From the NCBI GenBank assembly GCA_001414345.1, contig LLCB01000573.1, positions 1 through 21,572 on the forward strand: DNA of 21,572 nucleotides, read 5' to 3'. The notes under the pieces are model-generated. The model worked only from the letters and a program-made list of their open reading frames with translations, was not told the DNA's origin and ran no database searches. A program made the translations under genes and the position numbers. Below, one piece after another: positions 1-9,953 of this stretch. How positions within the stretch are numbered: position 1 is the stretch's first letter; every line of letters starts with the position of its first letter. The DNA comes from Hymenoscyphus infarciens. Its lineage: Eukaryota; Ascomycota; Leotiomycetes; Helotiales; Helotiaceae.

Positions 1-984
1 CCCATACCCCATACCCCCTACCCCCTCCTCTGGCGTCATTTCCAGTGGACATCAAGGCGCCGCTGCATTGCCTGCTTTCCTGCCTCTTATAAATCACGTC
101 ATAGCATATTCAACTCTTCCAAATTCCCGATTGATATCCAGTAATGTAAACGGTGACTTGGTTGCCTCCTTAATCAGTGTCGGTTAGAACACATGGTGTT
201 GCAGGGGTCCCCTCTCGATAGAAATATTCCTCACAAGATAGGCCAAACCCGTTTCAATGAATTAGTGAGGGGGGAAAGAAAGCACCTGGTGTCACGCTTG
301 CAACAACTTGATTCTAATCATTGAGAGGCTCGCCAAAAATTACCTTCAGCGCAAATTCAAGAGCAGTGTAGTTCAATATTCAACTTTCATATTGGCCGTG
401 GCTCTCCCCCGCCATCTACCCTCAATCTAAATCACCCGCGGCCAAAGTCAAATCATCGCATCTCTGTGCCTCCGCCCCCACCAATTTCTCTGACTCTCTC
501 TTACAATCCAGAAATGAAATCCATGCACACCTCCACACCCTCATCCATCCTTCTTCCGCACGCCAGCCAATTTACTCCCATCGGTAGCAGCGGCATATAT
601 ATAACAAAAAACGATCTCAAAAAAAGTTCAACGCCAATTTTTCCATGCAGCGCCTCGCAAATCAAATCAACTTATGAATAAAAGAATCTTCTTTGATCCT
701 ATCCTATCCTATTCGGAATTCTCTTTTCTCTCAGAATACAGTGCAACGGTTAGTGGCTGGGGGGGGGGGGGAGGTAATTAAGAGAAGAGAAGAAAGGGGC
801 AGGTAGAGAAGCCCAACGCAGAAGATCCTGTCAAGCTCCCATTCGTTTTCTTCTTCATCACCTTCCGTGGGAAAGTGATACATCACCACTGCCCATCCAT
901 ACGTCTCTAAGCCTTCCTCTCAGATAATTTTGATTAAAAAGTACATTTTTCGGAATGTAAAAAGTGCGCAAGTAGCAACACTCA
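1..984. other. Intergenic region at the left edge, no gene seen
   Basis: No ORF here looks like a gene. A reading frame at 466-681 opens only with GTG and has a biased Pro/Ser/Thr composition. A TATA-like stretch lies near 593-603, but no convincing coding region follows it on the plus strand. A run of 13 G lies at 759-771. The right part, up to the TAF4 stop at 985, should contain the TAF4 3' UTR. The first 30 bases are C-rich low complexity and do not match the TTAGGG telomere repeat. Confidence 0.55.
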
Positions 985-2944
985 TCATTTAGGACCTGAT
1001 TCAGCAAGCGCAAGATAAGCCAACTGAAGAGCTTTCTTCTGCCTGCCATCCTGCTCCAGGACAAAGATCAAGTCTCTCAGTTGAATATTCTTGCCCTTCT
1101 CCGAGTCCTCGCGCCAACTTCCAAGACGACGAACGCCATCGACAGTCAATTTCTCAGGAACTGGTGGTCCGGTGGGATTTCCAATTCCAGGGATAACAGG
1201 TCGACCAGGGGTACTGGCACCACTACCTGCTCCACCAGCTATCATCCAAGCATACTTCTTCTTTCCACCAGATAAGAAGGCCGCAGTAGTATTGTTGGCA
1301 GCCGCGTGACTTGCTGCTTCATTAACCTTGGCTTGAGCTTTTTTGCTCTGTTCTTTCTTGGTTGGTGCTTTTTCCGCAATATCGGGTGCAATGGATCCAG
1401 GTGTTCCAGCGACAGAGCCTTGTCGAGATGCAGTACCAGGAGTTTCACGCTTTTGCCGCTTTTTCAGACGTTCCTCTTCGTAATCACGCTCCTTGGTAGC
1501 TGATTCTCGAAGAGCGAAAACGACGGGATTCGACATCTTGGGAGTTTCTGTTACTGCTGAGAGAGAGCCTGTCACATGTTAGCTTCGTAAAAAGTAAGGC
1601 CCAAAAGTCTATCATACGCTTGCGGGCTTTGGGATCAACTGCACTCTCCCATCCAGCGCGTACACCTCCTTCGGGGGCAATAGTTCCTTCGTTAACATTA
1701 ATTGGCACAGCAACATCTTGCCAGTCTGTTGGGATGACTCCATGCGATCCTACTCGTCTCTCCTTTGCCAATTGCGACGCATCTTCGACCAGGCCTCGCA
1801 TGCGATGCTTGGTAGCCAAAGACATGAGCGCGATCTGATCCGCTAGTTGGGTATCCATTGGAAGAAATGAACCAGTGACATGAGCGAACGTAGCATTTCC
1901 AGGAACGGTATTCGTCTGAACATTCAAAGTTGAAGTTCCGAAGTCCCTAGGTAACTTGAAGGAGCCCATCTTGCCATTTTTATCCACATTCAACGTCAAG
2001 CCATACTCTCGAGCCAGCTTCTCGGCCCTTCTTTGAAGTACCTCAATATCAAGGAATGGGTTGTTCAACTCGTGCTGTCTCGAGGTGGCAAGGGCGTGAG
2101 TTGCGTCGCGCCATGCATTATCTGCTGCCCTCTTTTGGAATTCATTTTGCGCCTCAATGCTTGTGGCTTGGCCAGTCGCGTTCGCGGGACCTGCACCGTA
2201 AAACGTACTCCTATCTCCAGGAGGAAACTGAGAATAGCTGTGTCCTGGCGTGAAATGACCTGCCTGCGATCCCGTAGTTCGTGCGTTGAATGACTCATTT
2301 ATCAAATAAGCCTCTTCCTCCCGAAGGTCAACTCCAGTACCACCCAAAACATCCATACCATCTAATCCATCCTCCTTAGGCTTCTCCGGTGGCTTCGATG
2401 GAGGACCCATCATGCCTGCGCCTTGGGTTTGCTGTGGCATTGTGTAGTTGTAATTCGTGGTGAAGCCGTTGTTCTGAGGCATGCTGTGATTTTGGGGGAG
2501 ACCGTGGTTCTGTGGAAGACCGTGGTTTTGAGATACGTTGGAATTCGGAGTTTGATTCTGGCTCGGAAATGTGAGGGGGTTCGTTCGTTGCGCTTGGGGG
2601 TTTGGTTGCGCTTGAGGAAGACTCAAATTTGTAGGGGTGGTATGACCATTCGAGTATGGGGTGTTATAGACGTTGGGAGGTATCTGGACGTTGGAAAAGT
2701 GAGGGGATGCGCTCGCCGACTGTGGTCCAGAAGCGCCAGGACTCATCGCATATGGGGAGGTATTATATGGCGAGCCTGGCTGCGAAGGTGGGTTTGGGGA
2801 TAATCGCTGCCTCTTGTTGGGTGGGAAGGGAAACTGCTGGCCGGGTGCTCCTCCTGGTGACGTCGCCGACTCCTGGGGAGAGAACTGCCTTTGAGGCATT
2901 GGGAACTGCTGCTGCTGCTGCTGCTGCTGCTGTGGTTGCGCCAT
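985..2944 (-). CDS. TAF4: TFIID subunit 4 (TAF4), 636 aa, two exons
   Basis: TAF4 is a nuclear subunit of the general transcription factor TFIID. It pairs with TAF12 through a histone fold and helps hold the complex together at RNA polymerase II promoters. Exons run 2944-1618 and 1568-985. The 49-nt intron (1617-1569) has a GTATGA donor, a GCTAAC branch site and a CAG acceptor, and joining restores one frame of 637 codons. The N-terminal ~190 residues are Gln/Pro/Asn/Ser-rich and disordered, with a Q9 run at residues 5-13 and QNHGLP-type repeats at 139-158. From about 195 (motif DGMDVLGGTGVDLREEEAYL) the conserved part begins, with a histone-fold-like helix region near 360-397, a highly charged segment at 467-484, and the typical TAF4 end near 604-632 (LRDLIFVLEQDG). 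The start at 2944 is the only ATG in this frame; the upstream extension lacks one. It is divergent from YSH1. Confidence 0.93.
1569..1617 (-). other. TAF4 intron, 49 nt
   Basis: The donor is GTATGA, the branch site GCTAAC lies about 15 nt before the acceptor, and the acceptor is GACAG. Splicing falls after the first base of codon 443 (Arg) and joins the AVDPKARK end of exon 1 to the SLSAVTETP start of exon 2. Without it the frame runs into a stop past the TAF4 homology. Confidence 0.9.
2471..2530. repeat. 18-bp tandem repeat coding for QNHGLP units in TAF4
   Basis: About three and a third copies of an 18-bp unit encode QNHGLP, QNHGLP, QNHSMP and a partial QN at residues 139-158 of the disordered N-terminal region. 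The last copy has drifted. It keeps the frame, so copy changes would only alter linker length. Confidence 0.85.
2906..2932. repeat. (CAG)9 microsatellite coding for polyglutamine in TAF4
   Basis: Nine uninterrupted CTG triplets on the plus strand, read as CAG on the coding strand, encode Gln5-13 of TAF4. A pure triplet run with no CAA interruption is prone to length change. Confidence 0.95.
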
Positions 2945-3509
2945 GATGATGGCAGGTCGTCTCCAGACGCTGATGTGCACAATTCCTTCCCTCGGATGTC
3001 TTCTTTGACGAGGTTGTGGATTAACCTTTTATAACCCTCACAAGGCAGGCGCAATGCCCCCCTTCCTCCCAGAACCTTGACCCATACGCGATTCACCTGG
3101 AATTCGGTTGAAATAGTCGCGTGATATAGAGGCGCCGGCCTGATTCGTTCTATTGTTGCTATTGATGCGTGTTGGCAGTGAATGTGGCCATGGTGAAGGT
3201 TGGAAACCCGTCACAAAGCTCCCTGGCGCGCGACTCCTGAGGTTCCATTTAGCCCGTATTTACACGTGACTAGTGGTAAGGCTTCAAGAATGCGGCTCCC
3301 TTTGAAGAGCCAGGCCATTGAACATCAACATAACCCCGAACTGACAACCAGACAACTCCTTTCGCCCATCTGCCAATTCTCTAGATCTTGGAGATTGAAG
3401 TAACGATATCGATATGCCATCCTGCTAAGTGCCTTCTTCCTAGGATTAGGTCTTGCGCAATCCGCAATCGCCTTCCAAGTCGCCAGTCCTTGAGAAAGAA
3501 GTCTTCACG
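2945..3509. promoter_or_regulatory. Shared divergent promoter region of TAF4 and YSH1
   Basis: 565 bases separate the divergent start codons of TAF4 (2944, minus) and YSH1 (3510, plus). They should hold both 5' UTRs and core promoters. I see no clear TATA box in it. Short reading frames here lack similarity to anything I know. Confidence 0.6.
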
Positions 3510-6470
3510 ATGGCCTCCAAACGAAAGGCGGCGGCAATGGCTCCTGCGCCAGAAGAGCCCGTAGATCCAGCCGATGAATTGATGTTCCTATGTCTAGGTG
3601 GAGGTAACGAGGTTGGCAGATCATGTCACATCATCCAGTACAAGGGCAAAACGGTCATGGTGAGCGCACCCCCAAAAAGCTATTCTTCTTCAAAACCAGC
3701 ATTTACTGACGATATTCCAGCTTGATGCTGGCATGCATGCCGGATACGAAGGTCTAGCTGCACTCCCCTTCTACGACGATTTCGACTTGAGCACCGTAGA
3801 CGTGCTTCTCATCAGCCAGTAAGCGATTCTTCTTTATACTTGATCCGCTGGGAAAGGGAGGGACATGGTATTTCTGTGATCGAAATGGGCGTGTTATCTC
3901 AGATATGGGCATATTTCATTTCTACGTTATCCTTACGAACCTTCATGTATACGAGAAAACAATACAAATCATTTTTCTGGAACGAACGAATCTAAGTCTC
4001 GATTCTGTGAAGATGACCTGCGTTTGAGTATACATTCAACATTGTACATACCTCAACCTGCGTTTCTTTTGTTATGTTCAACCCCCAGTACGTAGAAAAC
4101 GATGAGAGCTGGATGCTAACAATTTCAAGTTTCCACGTCGACCATGCAGCCTCTCTGCCATATGTTCTGGGAAAGACGAATTTCAAGGGCCGCGTTTTCA
4201 TGACCCATCCCACGAAAGCTATCTACAAATGGCTGGTATCCGACAGTATCAGAGTTTCTGGGGCCAATTCCACCTCACAGCCACTCTTTACTGAACAAGA
4301 CCATTTGACGACCTTTCCTATGATCGAAGCCATCGACTATCATACCACACATACGATATCGTCAATTCGAATCACTCCATACCCAGCTGGTCATGTTCTC
4401 GGTGCTGCTATGTTTCTTATTGAGATTGCTGGTCTCAAGATATTCTTTACCGGGGACTATTCGCGAGAAAACGATCGACATTTGGTCTCTGCGGAAGTCC
4501 CAAAAGGTGTCAAGATAGACGTTTTGATTACGGAGTCAACATACGGAATCGCCTCACATATACCTCGACTTGAGCGAGAACAAGCTCTCATGAAGTCAAT
4601 AACTACGACTCTTAATCGCGGCGGGAGAGTTCTCATGCCAGTTTTTGCCCTTGGTAGAGCACAGGAATTGCTTCTCATTCTCGACGAATACTGGGGCCGA
4701 CATCAAGAATACCAAAAAGTGCCCATCTATTATGCTAGCAACCTAGCCCGAAAATGTATGCTTGTTTATCAAACATATGTCGGTGCTATGAACGACAACA
4801 TCAAACGACTTTTCCGAGAGAGAATGGCAGAGGCGGAAGCATCGGCTGATACTGCAGGAAAGGGAGGTCCATGGGATTTCAAGTACATTCGATCACTGAA
4901 AAGTTTAGATCGATTTGATGACGTAGGAAGTTGTGTTATGCTTGCCAGTCCAGGTATGCTGCAAAATGGAGTCAGCAGAGAATTACTCGAACGTTGGGCC
5001 CCTAGTGACAAAAATGCTGTTATCATCACTGGTTACAGTGTTGAGGGCACTATGGCAAAGCAAATTATGCAAGAGCCTGATCACATCCAGGCCATCATGA
5101 CCCGTAATACAGGCGGAGCCAGACGAGGACCTGGTGCAGGTGACGGAGAGAAAGTCATGGTCCCTAGGAGATGTACTATTCAAGAGTACTCCTTCGCAGC
5201 CCACGTTGATGGTACTGAGAACCGAGAGTTCATTGAAGAGGTTGCTGCACCGGTAGTGGTAAGTGGATGAATACCTGCCGACCTTCAGAATGCTAATGCT
5301 CCATAGATCCTTGTACATGGCGAGCAACATAACATGATGCGTCTAAAATCCAAACTCCTCTCCCTAAACGCCGACAAGACAAACAAAGTCAAAGTCTACA
5401 GTCCCAGAAACTGCGAAGAACTCAGAATCCCCTTCAAAGCAGACAAGATTGCCAAGGTCGTCGGAAAACTAGCTTCTATCCCACCACCTTCATTGGATGA
5501 AAGTCAATCTCAACTCATCACTGGTGTTTTAGTCCAAAACGATTTCAAAATGTCTTTAATGGCACCAGAAGATCTTCGAGAATATGCTGGTCTGACTACT
5601 ACAACTATTACCTGCAAGCAACGAATGAATCTCAGCGCCGCTGGTATCGAATTAATCAAATGGGCGTTGGAAGGTACATTTGGAAGCATCCATGAACTGC
5701 CTTCTAGGAAGTCAAAGAATGGTACGAATGGTGATACACACATGAACGGATCATCCGAAGAAGCAGATGAAGAAATCCCTCGGGACACAACTGCCTACCT
5801 AGTTATGGACTGTGTTACTGTTCGCCATAGTAATAATGGAGAAGTAGAATTAGAATGGGAAGGTAATATGTTGAATGATGGTATTGCGGATGCCATCATG
5901 GCGGTCCTGTTTTCGGTGGAAAGTAGTCCTGCTGCTGTAAAACGTTAGTACCCCTCCCTCTCCATACTATTTTCGGTATACTAAGACACCACAGAATCCT
6001 CAAGCAAACACTCCCACTCTCACTCCCACACCGAACCACACGCCCTCCCCTCCCGAAACCCGCACGCAAACCTCTCCCCAACCGAACGCCTAGAACGCCT
6101 CTTCATGTTCCTCGAAGCTCAATTCGGCGCCGAAAACCTAACACCAATCGCAACACCAAAGAACATCCCACCCCCTCAAGCTTCTACTGCCATCAAAGAC
6201 TCTTCCACCATCCCAGACTTGGAACAATCGTCATCTGAATCAGCTACGGAGGGAGAAGAGGGAGAGGAAAACGCGGCGGAGAAAAAGGAAATCGAACGTC
6301 TGCATAAAATGGGCATTCCGGTTCCGGGTGTGGAGATCAAGGTTGATAAGATGGTTGCTAAGGTCTGGTTGGAGGACTTGGAGGTTGAGTGTGCTAATCG
6401 GGTTTTTGGGGATAGGGTTAGGGCGGTTGTTGAGAGGGGGGTTGAGGTTACTGCTCCGCTTTGGGGATGA
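3510..6470 (+). CDS. YSH1: mRNA 3'-end processing endoribonuclease YSH1 (CPSF-73), 829 aa, five exons
   Basis: This is the nuclear zinc endonuclease that cuts pre-mRNA before polyadenylation, a subunit of the cleavage and polyadenylation factor. Exons are 3510-3659, 3721-3818, 4130-5258, 5307-5943 and 5995-6470; together they give 830 codons in one frame. The metallo-beta-lactamase motif HFHVDH (residues 83-88) is rebuilt across intron 2. Other metal or catalytic residues are His171 (PAGHVLGA), Asp192 (FTGDYS), Glu218 (TEST), His441 (FAAHVDG) and His463 (ILVHGEQ). The 22-residue distance between the last two equals that of human His396 and His418. Residues from about 490 to the end are the CPSF73-100 C-terminal domain, containing a His/Ser-rich insert and an acidic low-complexity stretch. 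All catalytic residues are present, so it should be active. The ATG at 3510 gives the MASKRKAAA start; the upstream extension has no ATG. Confidence 0.97.
3819..4129 (+). other. YSH1 intron 2, unusually long (311 nt)
   Basis: The donor is GTAAGC at 3819, the branch site GCTAAC lies at 4115-4120 and the acceptor is TCAAG at 4129. It splits the His83 codon of the active-site motif, so the boundaries are fixed by homology. The other YSH1 introns are 61 nt (3660-3720), 48 nt (5259-5306) and 51 nt (5944-5994). The hexamer CCAGTA occurs at the donor (3816-3821) and again at 4085-4090, where GTACGT could start a 42-nt intron. ACCTGCGTTT is also repeated inside at 4016 and 4056. Confidence 0.85.
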
Positions 6471-7670
6471 TATTTCTGTATGAAGTTATTGGTGTGATGG
6501 GGTGGTGGATGTTGATGAGGAGTGTTACGGGGGGGGGTGGGTTAGAGGATGGGTGGTGCTTCTGACTAGCTTTTTTTTCATGGGATCAATTACTGGCATT
6601 GTTCGTGTATGGAAAAGAGGTCTTTGATTTTTTCGGCTGAATGGGAGAATTAAGAGTCTTTTTCCTATTAAAATGCCGACTCTTGTTTACTTCCTTAAAC
6701 GAGCATCTGGATACATTTGATGTCTCGTGATCCAGGACTTTGGTGTCGTCAAAATTCCAACCCTAACTGCCACCTTTCAAGTTTCTGCCGTCTCCCAAAC
6801 TCCTTCACAACTATTTCTCTACAAATCACATGAAGAATACCAGGTACGGAGGATCTCCAGATCTCGGGATCACGATTCATTAATGCGGCTAATATAGTCT
6901 GAGCTGGCAAAAGGCCACCTCGACCCACATAACAACCAACCTTAATTTCCAAACTTCATGCTTTGATCCAACCACCCGTCGCCTCGTCAAGTTTTCTAGC
7001 CACGAATTCAAGGAAGATGCTTGATTCTCGATGGGATGCTCAGCTGTTGTTCTGTTTTTGTTTCCTATTCATGTCACATGTGACGATGTGGCTGGAAAAG
7101 AGGGCTGGACTGGGGGCTCCAGAAGCAAGCGCTTCGATTACCCGCGGTTCACGAGCCAACCGCCGGTGCTGTACTGTATTCTCAGATTTCCATTTTGGTT
7201 GCGGGGGGTGACCCCATCCGGTAGTTAGGGTAGTGTTGTGCCATCCCTTGCTGGCAGTCTATATTAGCGGGAGAAGTGGTGCACATGGTCTGAGTGGTGC
7301 TGGTTCTCGCCCGCTGAGATTAATTGTTTATTGGCGTTGGTTTATTGACCCCGTTAGTTTTGCTTGGCTGTGGGTTAGGCTTGCTTTTTCCCCGATGGTG
7401 GCTTGGATATATAGCTTGTCGTTTCTCCTGTCTTTGGTTCGGGATGTTTCCTGGTCTGAGTTTATAAAACAACGTCGAAGAATTAATTCACGAAGAGGAT
7501 TCGGGATTGGACCAGTGGGACTTGAGGATACAAGTACTACATTTGCAACACATCGCGATTACACAACCCCCTCACCTACAAAAAAAGGCCTCTTCTACAA
7601 AAAACCCTTGATCAACACCTCTCCTCCTATTTCGTCTTCACCTCTACGCCACAAAACAAAGCATACGAAC
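6471..7670. other. Intergenic region between YSH1 and the repeat protein
   Basis: The first part should hold the YSH1 3' UTR, and the last ~210 bases the promoter and pyrimidine-rich leader of the gene at 7671. A minus-strand frame at 6749-6952 opens with TTG, has no in-frame ATG and is not recognised. A plus-strand open frame running into the 7671 gene from 7233 is probably non-coding leader. GGGTTAGGG-like bits are isolated and not telomeric. Confidence 0.5.
7461..7470 (+). promoter_or_regulatory. Candidate TATA box of the repeat-protein gene
   Basis: TTTATAAAAC lies about 205 bases before the ATG at 7671. It is followed by sequence that becomes C/T/A-rich toward the start codon, as in many fungal 5' leaders. 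It supports transcription starting inside the longer open frame, hence the ATG at 7671 as the start. Confidence 0.4.
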
Positions 7671-8480
7671 ATGCATCCTCTTACGCTCGCCCATTCCCCT
7701 CGGGACCAACGTCTAAGATTCTGTCTCCTCTCGGCACTTTCCGTCTCGATACTACTCTTCACCGTTGTGCATTTAAAGCACATCATTCCTAACCATACAC
7801 CACCAGGTCTGCATCCGAATTGCTACCCGTTCAAGTACCACACAGTAGATGAGGTACGATTCGTTGGGGAAGGGGAGGCAGCCGCGAATGTGAAGGTTCC
7901 TGATGGTCCACGGCATCATACAGTAGACGAGGTGGCCGCTTGGGGGTTTGTCAAGTCGGAAGGACGAAAGTTCAAATCTCATGAAGGTCACCACACAGTA
8001 GATGAGGTGGCTGCTTGGGGATTTGTTGGGAAAGGTGAAAAGGACACAAACGAGAAGTCACACGAGAGTCCTCATAAACACAGCATCGCGGATCTGGATA
8101 TTTGGAGGTTGCTCACGAAAGATCGGCAGACTAGGGAGAAATCGCATTTCCGTCCCCAAAGTCCTCATCGCTACAGCATCGCCGACTTGAACGTTTGGAA
8201 ACTCCTCACCAAACCATCACGCAAATCCGAAACCGGAGTTGGACAAGACGAAGAGGAAGGTAAGGGAAGAACACAAATGCATGGAAATGGAGGTGAAATA
8301 TGCGATTCCTTCTTTGTTAGTGATTTGGTTGGATGTGCCAAGGTCGTTAATGGGAAATTTCGAGGTGGGAAGGGCAGAAAGAAGGCGGGTGAGATGGGGA
8401 AGAACTGGCCAACGAAGAGTGAGGAGCAGGCAAGAAAGATGGAAGAGGAGAATGTGTGGAGGAAGGAAGGGCTGAGATGA
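7671..8480 (+). CDS. Unrecognised membrane-anchored protein with five HTVDEVAAWGFV-like repeats, 269 aa
   Basis: I do not recognise the family. Residues 1-16 are basic, 17-37 form one hydrophobic segment (a signal anchor), and the rest is hydrophilic, so a single-pass protein with its bulk outside the cytosol is likely. Five degenerate repeats begin at residues 57, 83, 108, 137 and 168: three of the type HTVDEVAAWGFV (the first decayed after HTVDEV) and two of the type HSIADLDIWRLLTK. Both align as His-(Thr/Ser)-(Val/Ile)-x-(Asp/Glu)-(Val/Leu)-x2-Trp-x-(Phe/Leu)-(Val/Leu). Spacing grows from 25-26 to 29-31 residues, with charged linkers rich in Lys, Glu and His. The C-terminus is Lys/Glu/Gly-rich with Cys211 and Cys222. 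No intron is needed. The frame stays open up to 7233, but 7671 is preferred because of the leader composition and TATA box. It could also be a precursor of repeated peptides, though the linkers lack regular Lys-Arg sites. Confidence 0.68.
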   Translation: MHPLTLAHSPRDQRLRFCLLSALSVSILLFTVVHLKHIIPNHTPPGLHPNCYPFKYHTVDEVRFVGEGEAAANVKVPDGPRHHTVDEVAAWGFVKSEGRKFKSHEGHHTVDEVAAWGFVGKGEKDTNEKSHESPHKHSIADLDIWRLLTKDRQTREKSHFRPQSPHRYSIADLNVWKLLTKPSRKSETGVGQDEEEGKGRTQMHGNGGEICDSFFVSDLVGCAKVVNGKFRGGKGRKKAGEMGKNWPTKSEEQARKMEEENVWRKEGLR

Positions 8481-9468
8481 GATGATACTCGTAATTGGGG
8501 AGAAGATGGAGGCATGATTGGATGAGACTGTTTATTTAATGCGATATGATACACATGACTTATGAAATACAAGATACGATAATCGGAATAAATCGGTTTC
8601 AGATGTACATGTAACAATTTCTGTTCAATTCATCATAAGAGCTGAGAGAAAACTTCACTAAGAAATGGTTTCGCTTCGAGTGGTCGGAGTCTATGTCCAA
8701 AAGGTCTTCCGAGAGAGGGGTATCTAATAGCATTCTCGTTCAGTAAAAAGAACCATAATATAGAATCATTGTTTCGTAAAACCCGGTTCACTTCGTCGCA
8801 TATCAAAAGCACTTGCTCATATAAAATTATTCCAATATTCAAAGTTCTCTACCTTTCCTTCGGGCATATGGAGACGAACGAGGATCAGTGGATCACGGAT
8901 CACTCGATCAGCCCCAAAGGTGTAAGAGCTCAGTAATTCTATTACTCACGGTCTCAAAGTAAGTAAATCTCGTACTTGCGTTTTGTACACTCCGGACTGA
9001 GCAAAGCTAATACTTACATTTCAAAGTGAGTAAATCCAATCCTCACATTTCCCAACAAGTTCATAACACAAAGCTAAAGAAAGACCGCCACCGCCCTAGT
9101 AGCGGGTATATCAAAGAATCCAAAAGACTTACCTCTCCTTACACCAAGTTAAACTCAATTCTTAGCTAAAAGTATATTCATCAAGACGCGTTTGTGCTTG
9201 GAAGACAGACTTCAATGCTAGCAGTGATACACCAATTCACTCGTCCCCCCCCCCCGCGCCCTAGAGATAACTTTTGTTGCTTTAGATTCGCGTTACGCTA
9301 GTTACATGGGTAAACAAACTCCTTTTAGAGCAACCTGCATAACTTTGTTACTGCAAGTCGTGAAATTTTGTCTAGTATTTAAATGACTGAAAATGAAAAT
9401 GAAAAGTCGAGTATCTTCTCTTCTAAGCACCCAATTTTACTATTTTAAATGTGAAATGATAGCCTAGA

Positions 9469-9502
9469 GAAATACTTTGAATTGTGAAATACTTTGAATT
9501 GT
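9469..9502. repeat. Perfect 17-bp tandem duplication
   Basis: GAAATACTTTGAATTGT occurs twice in a row (9469-9485 and 9486-9502) without mismatch, in non-coding DNA. Confidence 0.95.
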
Positions 9503-9810
9503 TTAAAAAACTGAGTTTTATCGAGAGGCCTAATACGAGTGTTTCTATGTTACTCTTAGAAAGCCATTGAAATTGCAGGGGCTGGAAGCCAAGGACAGGA
9601 TTTACGCGTGCTAGTGTGTCTTTTCATGAAAGGTAATACCAAACCTGTCAAAAGAGATATGAGGTGGTGTTAGTCGTTGCAAAATTGCGATATTGAAAGC
9701 GTTTGTGGAAAAGCAGGGATAGCAAGAGGAAAAGGTAAAAGTAATGGTATTTAATGCGTATCATTTATACAACTCTATGAACAACAAGGAAGCGCGAGAT
9801 CTATAACGAA

Positions 9811-9844
9811 ACAGAAAAGCTACCAAAACAGAAAAGCTACCAAC
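9811..9844. repeat. 17-bp tandem duplication near the 3' end of the DUF7702-like gene
   Basis: ACAGAAAAGCTACCAAA (9811-9827) is followed by ACAGAAAAGCTACCAAC (9828-9844), with one mismatch at the last base. It lies about 110 bases beyond the stop of the minus-strand gene, probably in its 3' UTR or just past it. Confidence 0.93.
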
Positions 9845-9953
9845 AACGCCATGCTAAACCCAAAATCCATCGTCTAATTACCATTCCTCAACCGCACACC
9901 TTCAATCTTCCTCTCCACTTTCCCCAAACATCAGATAATAAATCTATCAAGGC

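Larger units (their letters stand above)
8481..9953. other. Intergenic region with short tandem duplications
   Basis: No supported gene. It lies between the 3' ends of two convergent genes. It contains an imperfect direct repeat TCAAAGTRAGTAAATC at about 8954 and 9021, a run of 11 C at 9245-9255, and two 17-bp tandem duplications listed separately. Confidence 0.55.

Noticed and set aside
3819..4129. Twin intron (one intron nested in another) or a microexon in YSH1 intron 2
   Set aside because: No GT-AG internal excision rebuilds the external donor, and using the AG at 4088 leads to an immediate stop; homology needs no extra residues between Ser82 and His83.
6749..6952. 67-codon minus-strand frame
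   Set aside because: Starts with TTG and lacks an in-frame ATG, with no splice partner or recognised domain.
6410..7230. Telomere-like GGGTTAGGG pieces
   Set aside because: Isolated matches, one of them within YSH1 coding sequence; no tandem array.
7233..7670. N-terminal extension of the repeat protein to give 415 aa
   Set aside because: The frame opens without ATG at 7233, a TATA-like box lies inside it, and the region just before 7671 looks like a leader. An internal ATG near 7397 is possible but less likely.
7671..8480. Ribosomally made peptide precursor cut at dibasic sites
   Set aside because: The repeats are not separated by regular Lys-Arg sites, the cores vary in length and sequence, and no modifying enzyme genes are nearby.
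8171..8617. 148-codon minus-strand frame
   Set aside because: Antisense to the repeat protein, Ser/Pro/Phe-rich, no ATG-supported domain; a shadow frame.
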